Positions 1-6,721 of a DNA stretch of 7,272 bases are shown here, in pieces. Position 1 is the stretch's first letter. The number at the start of each line of letters is the position of its first letter. The DNA is taken from positions 1 through 7,272 of the forward strand of contig JAJRYI010000031.1 in assembly GCA_024275815.1 (NCBI GenBank), given 5' to 3'. A program made the translations under genes and the position numbers. The notes beneath the pieces were generated by a model. That model was not told the origin of the DNA. It worked only from the letters and a program-made list of their open reading frames with translations, and made no database searches. The stretch comes from Actinomycetes bacterium. Its GTDB lineage: Bacteria; Actinomycetota; Acidimicrobiia; Spongiisociales; UBA5794.

Positions 1-2052
1 CGTGAGGTCGCGGGGCGCCGGAGGGCCCACCGATCTGCGGGGCGTGGAACGAAGCGTCAAGTAGTCGATGCCTACAGGGACCTGAACCCCGGGGACTTCA
101 TCGTTCACCATCATCACGGAATCGGGCGGTTCGCAGGCCTCGTCCATCGTGAGATCGCCGGTGTCGAACGGGACTACCTCCTCGTCGAGTACGCGGGGGA
201 GGACCGGCTGTACGTTCCAACAGACCAACTCGCAGCGATCGTGCGTTACAGCGGTGGTGAGTCCCCACGCCTCTCGCGATTGGGCGGTTCCGACTGGAGC
301 CAGACCCGTGAGAAGATCCGCAAGGAGGTCGCCGTCGTCGCCGACCAGGTCGTGGCGCTCCACCGCAAGCGAGTAGCGGCGAAAGGCCATGCGTTCTCTC
401 CCGATACACCGTGGCAACGCGAGTTCGAAGCAGCGTTCCCGTTCGAGGAGACACCGGATCAGATGCAGGCGATCATCGACGTCAAGGCCGACATGGAGGT
501 GGACCTTCCCATGGACAGGCTCATCTTCGGTGACGTCGGGTTCGGCAAGACGGAGGTCGCGCTTCGGGCGATGTTCAAGGCGGTTCAGGACGGCAAGCAG
601 GTGGTCATGCTCGTTCCCACCACGTTGCTCGCCCAGCAGCACTTCGCGAACTTCGAGGAACGGTTTGCCCCGTACCCGGTGCGCGTCGAGATGCTCTCGA
701 GGTTTCTGACCGCAAAGGAGCAGCGCAACGTCATCGCCGGAGTAGCCGACGGGTCCGTCGACATCGTCGTGGGTACCCACCGGATCCTCTCTCAGGACAT
801 CGACTTCTCCGACCTCGGCCTCGTCGTGATCGACGAGGAGCAGCGGTTCGGAGTCGGTGCAAAGGACAAGCTGCGTGAGTTGCGCTCGAGCGTCGACGTG
901 CTCACCCTCACTGCCACACCGATCCCGAGAACGCTCGAGATGGCACTCACCGGGATCAGAGACGTCTCGAGCATCAGGACTGCGCCCCAGGACCGGCACC
1001 CGATCCTGACGTACGTCGGCCCGTACGATGAGAACGCAGTGTCGGCTGCTATCCGAAGGGAGCTGTTGCGTGAGGGTCAGGTGTACTACGTGCACAACCG
1101 TGTGCAGTCGATCGATCACGCAGTTGCCAGGCTCAGAGAGCTCGTACCGGACGCCCGGTTCGCGATCGCTCACGGTCAGATGAGTGAGGGCCAACTCGAA
1201 CAGGTGATGTTCGACTTCTGGAACCGCGAGTACGACGTGTTGGTTTCCACGACGATCATCGAGTCGGGACTCGACGTTCCCCAGGTGAACACGTTGATCG
1301 TCGAGCGGGCAGACCGCCTCGGTCTCGCTCAGCTCTATCAGCTACGCGGCAGGGTGGGACGCTCGAGCCAACGAGCGTACGCCTACCTGTTCCATCCGAG
1401 CGAGGAACGTCTCGGTGAAACCGCGTATCGCAGGCTCGAAGCGATCGGCCAGTTCGCTGATCTCGGATCGGGGTTCGAACTTGCCATGCGCGACCTCGAG
1501 ATCCGCGGTGCCGGAAGCATCCTGTCCGTGACACAGTCGGGGCACATCGCGGCCGTTGGGTTCGATCTGTATACGGAACTCGTTGCAGATGCGGTCAAGG
1601 AACTCAAAGGCGAGCAGGACGACGTGGAGGAGCCCGAGCCGATACGCATCGATCTGATGGTGGATGCACATCTCCCAGACAGCTACGTTCCGGGCGTCGA
1701 GGCCCGGCTCGAGGCCTACCGGCGACTCGCTGCCGCGACGACGACCGAAGCGGTCGACGACGTCGTAGCCGAGTGGGAGGATCGGTTCGGGGACCTCCCC
1801 GGGGAAGCGGTAGAGCTGATCAACGTTGCGCGACTTCGTGTCGAAGCGATGAGGATCGGGATCACCGAGATCGTTCAGAACCGCAGGGAAGTGCGCATCG
1901 GGCCCGTGACGATGAAAGCTTCACAGGAAGTTCGCCTCGAGCGGATCGCCCGCGGAGCCCTCTTGAGGGGATCGACGCTGTACCTTCCCGCCCCCGATAG
2001 CTCACCGGCAACGGTGATTGCACAGTTCCTCCTTACAATGTGGCCTGAATGA
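1..2052 (+). CDS. mfd: Transcription-repair coupling factor Mfd (C-terminal part, cut by the window edge)
   Basis: Mfd is a cytoplasmic DNA translocase that pushes stalled RNA polymerase off DNA and recruits UvrA to the lesion. The frame is open from base 1, so the gene starts outside the window; 683 residues are visible of a protein usually near 1150. In window residue numbers, 28-80 form the RNA polymerase interaction (CarD-like) domain, with VHHHHGIGR and DRLYVPTDQL. Then come the RecG-like helicase motifs: Walker A GDVGFGKT (177-184), DEEQ box (278-281), TATPIPRTL (304-312), TTIIESGLDVP (417-427) and QLRGRVGR (447-454). A translocation (TRG-like) segment starts at MRDLEIRGAG (496). The C-terminal D7 (TRCF) domain, which keeps the protein autoinhibited, spans about 548-660. 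The helicase core looks intact. An internal GTG at 241 is not a real start because the RNA polymerase interaction domain lies upstream in the same frame. The stop overlaps the next start in ATGA. Confidence 0.97.
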   Translation, partial: REVAGRRRAHRSAGRGTKRQVVDAYRDLNPGDFIVHHHHGIGRFAGLVHREIAGVERDYLLVEYAGEDRLYVPTDQLAAIVRYSGGESPRLSRLGGSDWSQTREKIRKEVAVVADQVVALHRKRVAAKGHAFSPDTPWQREFEAAFPFEETPDQMQAIIDVKADMEVDLPMDRLIFGDVGFGKTEVALRAMFKAVQDGKQVVMLVPTTLLAQQHFANFEERFAPYPVRVEMLSRFLTAKEQRNVIAGVADGSVDIVVGTHRILSQDIDFSDLGLVVIDEEQRFGVGAKDKLRELRSSVDVLTLTATPIPRTLEMALTGIRDVSSIRTAPQDRHPILTYVGPYDENAVSAAIRRELLREGQVYYVHNRVQSIDHAVARLRELVPDARFAIAHGQMSEGQLEQVMFDFWNREYDVLVSTTIIESGLDVPQVNTLIVERADRLGLAQLYQLRGRVGRSSQRAYAYLFHPSEERLGETAYRRLEAIGQFADLGSGFELAMRDLEIRGAGSILSVTQSGHIAAVGFDLYTELVADAVKELKGEQDDVEEPEPIRIDLMVDAHLPDSYVPGVEARLEAYRRLAAATTTEAVDDVVAEWEDRFGDLPGEAVELINVARLRVEAMRIGITEIVQNRREVRIGPVTMKASQEVRLERIARGALLRGSTLYLPAPDSSPATVIAQFLLTMWPE

Positions 2053-2972
2053 TGAAACGCACACCACGCCTAACGCTCCTTGTCGCCCTTCTCGGACTCG
2101 TCCTCGCCGCCTGCGGTGGGGCGAACATCGCCGCCACGGTCAACGGTGTCGAACTCGCCGACAACGACGTCCTTGCTCTCGCCGTGAGATCGGGTGAGGA
2201 AGCCGTCACCGACGCCGAGGGGTTCCGGAACCTCCTCACGAACGCGATTCTGACCGAGGCGATGGTCACCGCTGCAGAGAACGAGTTCGGTGTCGAGAAC
2301 ATCGACAGCAAGGAGTCGGTCGACGCGTTCGTATCCGGCGCATCTGTCGATGATCTCGGGATACTGCAGTCCGTCACAGCCAACCCCGGTCTTTCCGAGG
2401 ACGCCGTCAGGCTCGTGGCGCAGCAGCTTCTCGTGCGATCGATGGTCAAGAACGAGATCGCGAACGACAGGGAGTTCCTCGAGGGCGTATGGCAGGACAA
2501 CCAGGATCTGCTCATCCAGGCGTGTGCCAAGCACATCCTCGTAGGTAGCGAGGAGGAGTCCCTGATCGTCCGCCAGCGTCTCGAGGCCGGAGAGGACTTT
2601 GCGGCCCTGGCCGATGAGCTCTCGCTCGACGTGCAGTCGCCCGGTGGTGCTCTTCCGTGCCCGGTCAACCCGAGTGCCTACATAGAGCCGTTCTCGTCGG
2701 TCGTCGCAACGGCTCCCGTCGGTGAGCTCGTGGGTCCGGTCGAGACGCAGTTCGGGTGGCACATCATCACCGTGGACTCCAGAGAGTTCCCCGGGTCGCT
2801 CGAAGAGCTCGCTGCCGACCCGCTCAGCTGGCTCCCGGCAGAACTCATCGATTCGGCGTGGACCGTCTGGCTGAACGAGACCATCGCCGATGCCGACATC
2901 TCGGTTCGATCCCAGATCGGGACGTGGTACTCACCAGTCGATGGGATTCTTCCTCCTCCACCGTCTCCGTGA
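2049..2972 (+). CDS. Secreted PpiC/SurA-type peptidyl-prolyl isomerase lipoprotein
   Basis: A probable membrane-anchored foldase acting outside the cytoplasmic membrane, of the PrsA/SurA kind, that helps exported proteins fold; 307 residues. A short basic N-terminus (KRTPR) is followed by a hydrophobic stretch and a lipobox LAAC, so Cys22 would be the lipidated first residue of the mature protein. Residues about 25-150 resemble the SurA N-terminal chaperone region (it opens with AATVNGVEL). Residues about 158-245 are a parvulin domain: AKHILV (160-165), GEDFAALADELS, SPGGALPC, a PVETQFGWHII stretch ending around His238. The conserved GGDLG of the family reads GGALP here. Cys159 and Cys204 are the only cysteines after the lipid anchor and could form a disulfide. 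The tail ends in a proline run (PPPPSP). ATG 2049 overlaps the mfd stop (ATGA), and a second in-frame ATG follows at once at 2052; I see no Shine-Dalgarno, so coupling to mfd translation is likely. Client proteins cannot be deduced, and isomerase activity is not certain. Confidence 0.88.
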   Translation: MMKRTPRLTLLVALLGLVLAACGGANIAATVNGVELADNDVLALAVRSGEEAVTDAEGFRNLLTNAILTEAMVTAAENEFGVENIDSKESVDAFVSGASVDDLGILQSVTANPGLSEDAVRLVAQQLLVRSMVKNEIANDREFLEGVWQDNQDLLIQACAKHILVGSEEESLIVRQRLEAGEDFAALADELSLDVQSPGGALPCPVNPSAYIEPFSSVVATAPVGELVGPVETQFGWHIITVDSREFPGSLEELAADPLSWLPAELIDSAWTVWLNETIADADISVRSQIGTWYSPVDGILPPPPSP

Positions 2973-2973
2973 C

Positions 2974-4425
2974 ATGACGATCACGATCGTGGGTCTCGGG
3001 CCTGCAGGCGCGAACCACATCGACCGTGAGGCACTCCCGCAGTTGATGGCCGGTGAGGCGACCGTCGTGCTTCGCACCCTCGAACATCCCGCCGCCGCGG
3101 CGATCGCGGCACAGCGCAAGGTCGAGGCGTGTGACGACCTGTACGACACGCTCACCTCGTTCGACGACATCTATGCAGCGATCGCGGACCGTGTCATCTC
3201 GGCAACAGCCGATGGGCCGGTCGTGTACGCCGTGCCGGGCAGCGCTGCCGTTGGTGAACGTGCCGTCCCGATGATCATCTCGAGGGCGAAGGACGCAGGG
3301 ATCCCCGTCGAGGTGATCCCTGGAACATCCTTTCTCGACCTCGGATACCTTGCCGTTGGTGTGGACCCGATCGCCGACGGTACGCAGATCCTCGACGCTC
3401 GTGACCTCCCCGACCCCTTGCCGTTGCACGTACCGACCTTCATCACCCAGGTCGATTCGCCGTTGCGTGCATCCGATGTCTCGCTCGCTCTGACGAGAAC
3501 GATCGCTCCGGACACGCCCGTCGTCGTGCTCGACCGACTCGGAAGCGACGATGAGGTCATCGACGAGATCCCCGTGTCGGAGCTCGCCAGGTACGCTGCT
3601 GGTCCCCGCACCACCGTGTTCGTCCCTGCAACGATGTCGGGCATCCTCGGGCTCATCGTGACGAACAGGATCCTTCGCGAGGAGTGCCCCTGGGACAGGA
3701 AACAGACGCATCACACGCTCCTGACACACCTCGTCGAAGAGGCGTACGAGACCGCCGATGCGATCGCCCAGCTCCCCAGAGAAGCGCCGGGTGGCGACAT
3801 CGACTACGGCGCCTACGCCGAGGTCGAGGAGGAACTCGGTGACCTCCTTCTCCAGGTCGTGTTCCACGCGACCCTCGCCTCGGAGGCCGGCGTCTTCGAC
3901 ATCGACGAGGTCGCCGAGCAGATCCGCCGGAAGCTCGTCGAACGTCACCCTCATGTCTTTGGGGATGTGTCGGTCGAGGGAGTCGAGGAGGTCCTCGCCA
4001 ACTGGGAGGAGATCAAGGCGGTCGAGAAGAACCGTGACAGCCTCATGGATGACATCCCATCGGGGATGACGGGAATCGCGCGTGCCATGAAGGCCCAAAA
4101 GCGGGCACGGAGCATCGGATTCGACTGGGAGCACGCCGAGGAAGTGATCGAGGTGCTCCGCGGCGAGATCGACGAACTCATCGAGGCTCGACCCGACGCA
4201 GCGGCAACAGCCGAAGAACTCGGTGACGTGCTCTTCACGGCCGTCAACCTTGCACGCCATGTCGGTGTCGATCCCGAGATCGCCCTTCGAGGATCGGTGG
4301 ACACGTTCATCGAGCGTTTCAGGTTGATGGAGTCCGCCTTCCAAGCCCGATCGATCTCGATGCGCGATGCATCTCGACAAGACCTCGAAGCAGCGTGGAT
4401 CGAAGCGAAATCTGCGCTGCGTTGA
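2974..4425 (+). CDS. mazG: MazG nucleoside triphosphate pyrophosphohydrolase with N-terminal tetrapyrrole-methylase domain (YabN type)
   Basis: MazG hydrolyses NTPs and dNTPs to NMP and pyrophosphate, cleaning the nucleotide pool and in some bacteria affecting (p)ppGpp signalling. The 483-residue protein has three parts. Residues 1-225 are an S-adenosylmethionine-dependent tetrapyrrole-methylase-like domain: IVGLGPAG (5-12), RTLEHP (34-39), YAVPG (85-89), IPGTSFLD (115-122). The first MazG domain starts at ECPWD (237-241), with the metal-binding EExxE (Glu255, Glu256, Glu259) and ELGD (287-290), then RHPHVFGD and NWEEIK. The second MazG domain follows from about 365, with GFDW (382-385), EIDEL (398-402) and ELGD (415-418). 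Length and layout match Bacillus subtilis YabN; many actinobacterial MazG proteins are shorter. ATG 2974 is chosen because the family begins almost directly with the VGLG motif; it lies one base after the preceding stop. In-frame ATG 2941 would add 11 residues without family support. No Shine-Dalgarno is visible. Whether the methylase domain is active is unknown. Confidence 0.95.
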   Translation: MTITIVGLGPAGANHIDREALPQLMAGEATVVLRTLEHPAAAAIAAQRKVEACDDLYDTLTSFDDIYAAIADRVISATADGPVVYAVPGSAAVGERAVPMIISRAKDAGIPVEVIPGTSFLDLGYLAVGVDPIADGTQILDARDLPDPLPLHVPTFITQVDSPLRASDVSLALTRTIAPDTPVVVLDRLGSDDEVIDEIPVSELARYAAGPRTTVFVPATMSGILGLIVTNRILREECPWDRKQTHHTLLTHLVEEAYETADAIAQLPREAPGGDIDYGAYAEVEEELGDLLLQVVFHATLASEAGVFDIDEVAEQIRRKLVERHPHVFGDVSVEGVEEVLANWEEIKAVEKNRDSLMDDIPSGMTGIARAMKAQKRARSIGFDWEHAEEVIEVLRGEIDELIEARPDAAATAEELGDVLFTAVNLARHVGVDPEIALRGSVDTFIERFRLMESAFQARSISMRDASRQDLEAAWIEAKSALR

Positions 4426-4471
4426 CGTAAAACACCTACCAAACGCATCGGGCGTCTACCCTCCGAACATC
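4426..4471 (+). promoter_or_regulatory. mazG-eno intergenic gap with a possible eno promoter
   Basis: This is the only gap of more than one base between genes in the window. TTGACG at 4422-4427, which contains the mazG stop codon, matches a -35 element, but at 16-18 bases spacing there is no good -10 box. Separately, TACCCT at 4457-4462 fits the TANNNT form of a -10 box. It lies nine bases before the eno ATG, which would give a nearly leaderless eno transcript. The two elements are 29 bases apart, too far to act as a pair. No Shine-Dalgarno precedes the eno start (the bases before ATG are CTCCGAACATC) and no terminator-like hairpin is visible. An internal promoter for a highly expressed glycolytic gene is plausible but unproven. 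Confidence 0.25.
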
Positions 4472-5758
4472 ATGGCTACTTCCCTCACCACCATCGCCAA
4501 GATCCACGCTCGAGAGATCCTGGATTCTCGCGGCAACCCCACCGTCGAAGCCGAGGTCCATCTCCAAGACGGCAGTTTTGGGAGAGCGATCGTCCCGTCG
4601 GGCGCATCGACCGGGGCCCTCGAGGCAGTCGAACTCAGAGACGGAGGGGACCGGTACGGTGGCAAAGGTGTCCTGCGTGCTGTAGCCAACGTGCACGACA
4701 GTATCGCTCCGGCGATCGTCGGGCTCGACGCTACGTGTCAGGAGGCCGTCGATCAGGCGATGCTCGACCTCGATGGCACACCGAACAAGGCGAATCTCGG
4801 GGCCAACGCCATCCTTTCGGTATCCCTTGCAACGGCGAGGGCTGCCGCCGCCGGTGTGGGCCTTCCGCTGTACCGGTACCTCGGGGGGACGAGCGCACGG
4901 ACGCTGCCGACACCGTGTTTCAACGTCGTCAACGGCGGAGCCCATGCTGCGAACTCGATCGACACGCAGGAGTTCATGATCGTTCCCGGTGGCCTCCCGA
5001 GTTTCAGCGAAGCGCTTCGTGCCGGTGTCGAGGTGTATCACGCGCTCAAGAAGGTCCTCGCAGGGAGTGGGCTCGCGACGAACGTCGGCGATGAAGGTGG
5101 TTTCGCTCCGAACCTCCCCGGCGACCGCGAGGTGCTCGACATCCTCTCGGAGGCGATCGAAGTTGCCGGGTACGTCGTGGGAGACGATGTCGCGATCGCT
5201 CTCGATGTCGCTGCGTCGGAGCTCTACCAGGCCGGTTCGTACGAACTCTCCGGTGCGACCCTTTCCTCGGCAGAGATGATCGACCATCTCGGTGCCCTGG
5301 TTCGGGACTACCCGATCGTGTCGGTCGAAGATGGCCTGGATGAGGCGGATTGGGACGGATGGAAGTTGATGACCGACCAGCTCGGTTCCCAGGTCCAGAT
5401 CGTGGGGGACGACCTGCTCGTCACCAGCGTCGACCTGCTCGCCAAGGCGATCGACATGGGTGCGGTCAACGCCATCCTCATCAAGGTCAACCAGATCGGC
5501 ACGCTGTCTGAGACGTTGCACACGATGCAACTCGCGGAGAGGAACGCGCTGGGGTCGATGGTCAGCCACAGGTCCGGTGAGACCGAGGACTCTTTCATCG
5601 CACACCTCGCCGTCGCGATGAACACCGGGCAGATCAAGACGGGAGCACCTGCCCGTGGAGAACGCACCGCAAAGTACAACCAGTTGCTGCGTATCGAGGA
5701 GGATCTCGGTGCAGATGCGCGGTTCGCTGGATGGGAGAGGTTCAGGTCTCACTCGTGA
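4472..5758 (+). CDS. eno: Enolase (phosphopyruvate hydratase)
   Basis: Enolase interconverts 2-phosphoglycerate and phosphoenolpyruvate in glycolysis and gluconeogenesis; it is a cytoplasmic, Mg-dependent enzyme and in many bacteria also a partner of RNA-degrading complexes. The 428 residues match the usual bacterial length. The N-terminal domain opens with AREILDSRGNPTVE and carries the mobile substrate loop SGAST (43-47). Active-site residues in place are His158 (GGAHAAN), Glu167 (QEFM), Glu208 (GDEGGFAPN), the metal ligands Asp245, Glu286 (VEDGLDE) and Asp313 (GDDLLVT), Lys338 (IKVNQIGTLSE), and His366-Arg367-Ser368 in SHRSGETED. The C-terminal signature IKTGAPARGERTAKYNQ is present. The frame is open further upstream to 4367, but that stretch lies mainly inside mazG and the family starts near this MATSLTTIAKI, so ATG 4472 is taken. 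The stop overlaps the next start in GTGA. It is expected to be functional; no residue is missing. Confidence 0.98.
   Translation: MATSLTTIAKIHAREILDSRGNPTVEAEVHLQDGSFGRAIVPSGASTGALEAVELRDGGDRYGGKGVLRAVANVHDSIAPAIVGLDATCQEAVDQAMLDLDGTPNKANLGANAILSVSLATARAAAAGVGLPLYRYLGGTSARTLPTPCFNVVNGGAHAANSIDTQEFMIVPGGLPSFSEALRAGVEVYHALKKVLAGSGLATNVGDEGGFAPNLPGDREVLDILSEAIEVAGYVVGDDVAIALDVAASELYQAGSYELSGATLSSAEMIDHLGALVRDYPIVSVEDGLDEADWDGWKLMTDQLGSQVQIVGDDLLVTSVDLLAKAIDMGAVNAILIKVNQIGTLSETLHTMQLAERNALGSMVSHRSGETEDSFIAHLAVAMNTGQIKTGAPARGERTAKYNQLLRIEEDLGADARFAGWERFRSHS
5733..5740 (+). promoter_or_regulatory. Shine-Dalgarno-like purine stretch inside the eno end
   Basis: GGGAGAGG is the best anti-Shine-Dalgarno match near any start in this window. 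It lies 14 bases before GTG 5755, longer than the usual 5-9 base spacing, so its use for the downstream septum-initiator gene is uncertain. It could support re-initiation by ribosomes finishing eno. Confidence 0.3.
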
Positions 5759-6204
5759 CGGACACCCTCAGCCCGCCGCGGGAAGCCATGCCGAAGCGCC
5801 GCAGGAAGCGGAGACGTTCCCGGATCGGGACCGTGGCCTTCATCGTCTTGCTCGTCTCGCTCGGCCTCGTCGCTACCGGCGTGCTGCCGGTTCGCGACTA
5901 CCTCGAGCGTGAGAACGAGGTCAACGCTGCTCAGTCCAGGCTCGAGCAACTCCAGGAGCGCAACGCCTCGCTCGCCGCAGACGTCGATGCGCTCTACTCG
6001 GAGCAGGAGGTCGAGCGTATCGCCAGGGAGCAGTACGGCTTCGTGCTGCCCGGTGAGGTCGGCTACGTGGTGCTGACTCCGGACCAGCCAGACCAACAGG
6101 TCCCCGTCCCTGTCGAGACCGTCACCGTCGACCAGGAGGAGAGGTCCTTCTTGCAGCGCATCCTGGACTTCGTCACAGGGTCGGACATCGCGACCGATGG
6201 ATGA
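5755..6204 (+). CDS. FtsB/DivIC-like septum formation initiator
   Basis: A small bitopic membrane protein of the FtsB/DivIC family, which forms a coiled-coil divisome subcomplex with FtsL and FtsQ/DivIB and signals to the septal peptidoglycan synthase. From GTG 5755 it has 149 residues. A strongly basic cytoplasmic segment PKRRRKRRRSR (13-23) precedes one membrane helix (about 24-44), consistent with an N-in topology. A coiled coil runs from about 50 to 88 with leucines at helical spacing (LEQLQERNASLAADVDAL). The family signature follows: EVERIAREQYGFVLPGE (85-101). A further roughly 40 residues are proline- and valine-rich and end in a likely amphipathic helix (SFLQRILDFV). GTG 5755 is preferred because its GTGA overlaps the eno stop and keeps the full basic region; ATG 5731 or ATG 5788 in the same frame are alternatives. 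The position after eno matches Rv1024 of M. tuberculosis. Orthology to FtsB versus DivIC cannot be settled by eye. Confidence 0.9.
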   Translation: MTDTLSPPREAMPKRRRKRRRSRIGTVAFIVLLVSLGLVATGVLPVRDYLERENEVNAAQSRLEQLQERNASLAADVDALYSEQEVERIAREQYGFVLPGEVGYVVLTPDQPDQQVPVPVETVTVDQEERSFLQRILDFVTGSDIATDG

Positions 6205-6721
6205 CCGGGCTGTCGTAGAAGCCCAGCTCGGCCGCCCCCCACGTTCCCCGGTCGACGTCACGGTGCGGTGTCATCTCGCTCTCCCGATCGTTGTGGACGT
6301 TCCCCCGATCCTCGACGACGGTACCCCGTTCCCGACCACGCATTGGCTGAGCTGCCCGCTCGCCGTCGTCCGCATCTCCCGGCTCGAGTCTGTCGGGGGT
6401 GTGCGTGCTGCCGATGCTCTGATCCGTGAGGACGCCGCGACACGGCTGCGGTTCGACGAGGCAATGGTCCGCTATCGCACAGAGCGCGACCGGCTGATCC
6501 CCGCCGATTGGGACGGGCCTACGCCTTCGGGAGGGGTTGCGGGGTCGTCCGGCGGGGTCAAGTGTCTCCACGCCCAGTACGCAGATACGGCCGCAGGCAA
6601 CGCGAACCCCATCGGTGAGGACGTGGCGTCCCGTGTCGAGCCACTGACATGCATCGTTGCGTGCGTCGTCGAAGTCGATGGCGAGGCCGTCGCGAACCCG
6701 GCATGGACGGAACCGCAGTGA
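6197..6721 (+). CDS. DUF501 family protein, function unknown
   Basis: A 174-residue, probably cytoplasmic protein without signal peptide or membrane helix. It belongs to DUF501, a family found mainly in Actinobacteria and regularly placed between the septum initiator and ppx, as here. Family features I recognise are AVVEAQLGR near the N-terminus (5-13), DGTPFPTTHWLSCPLA (41-56), a helical stretch with many Arg/Glu residues (about 75-100), and GGVKCLHAQYAD (119-130) followed by NANPIGEDV. Cys25-His26, His49, Cys53, Cys123 and His125 are candidates for a metal site or catalytic residues; this is inference. ATG 6197 overlaps the preceding gene by 8 bases and fits the family start; the nearby ATGA at 6201 is out of frame. 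No convincing Shine-Dalgarno is seen, so translation probably depends on the upstream gene. The biochemical role is unknown; conserved neighbours hint at a link with division or polyphosphate metabolism but do not prove it. Confidence 0.88.
   Translation: MDDRAVVEAQLGRPPRSPVDVTVRCHLALPIVVDVPPILDDGTPFPTTHWLSCPLAVVRISRLESVGGVRAADALIREDAATRLRFDEAMVRYRTERDRLIPADWDGPTPSGGVAGSSGGVKCLHAQYADTAAGNANPIGEDVASRVEPLTCIVACVVEVDGEAVANPAWTEPQ

Noticed and set aside
2070..2762. Minus-strand open frame of 230 codons opposite the isomerase lipoprotein gene
   Set aside because: No motif, low-complexity charged composition, and the plus strand has a lipobox and a parvulin domain.
2890..2973. Upstream in-frame extension of mazG
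   Set aside because: It overlaps the isomerase gene and encodes nothing family-like; MazG/YabN proteins start near the VGLG motif.
2845..4380. 511-codon open frame on the minus strand opposite mazG
   Set aside because: Arg/Asp/His-rich translation without family motifs, lying opposite a clear mazG; typical of antisense frames created by GC-rich codon bias.
4367..4471. 35-codon upstream extension of enolase
   Set aside because: Enolases start close to the AREILDSRG motif, and the extension is mostly mazG in another frame.
4426..4471. Possible terminator between mazG and eno
   Set aside because: No stable inverted repeat or T-run; the best pairing is three or four bases.
4436..5752. 438-codon open frame on the minus strand opposite eno
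   Set aside because: No recognisable domain and exactly shadows the well-conserved enolase gene.
6201..6218. ATGA at the septum-initiator stop as a possible coupled start for DUF501
   Set aside because: It is out of frame with DUF501 and reaches a stop after five codons.
6173..6571. Minus-strand frame opposite DUF501 (132 codons)
   Set aside because: No family resemblance, and the plus-strand DUF501 motifs are clear.
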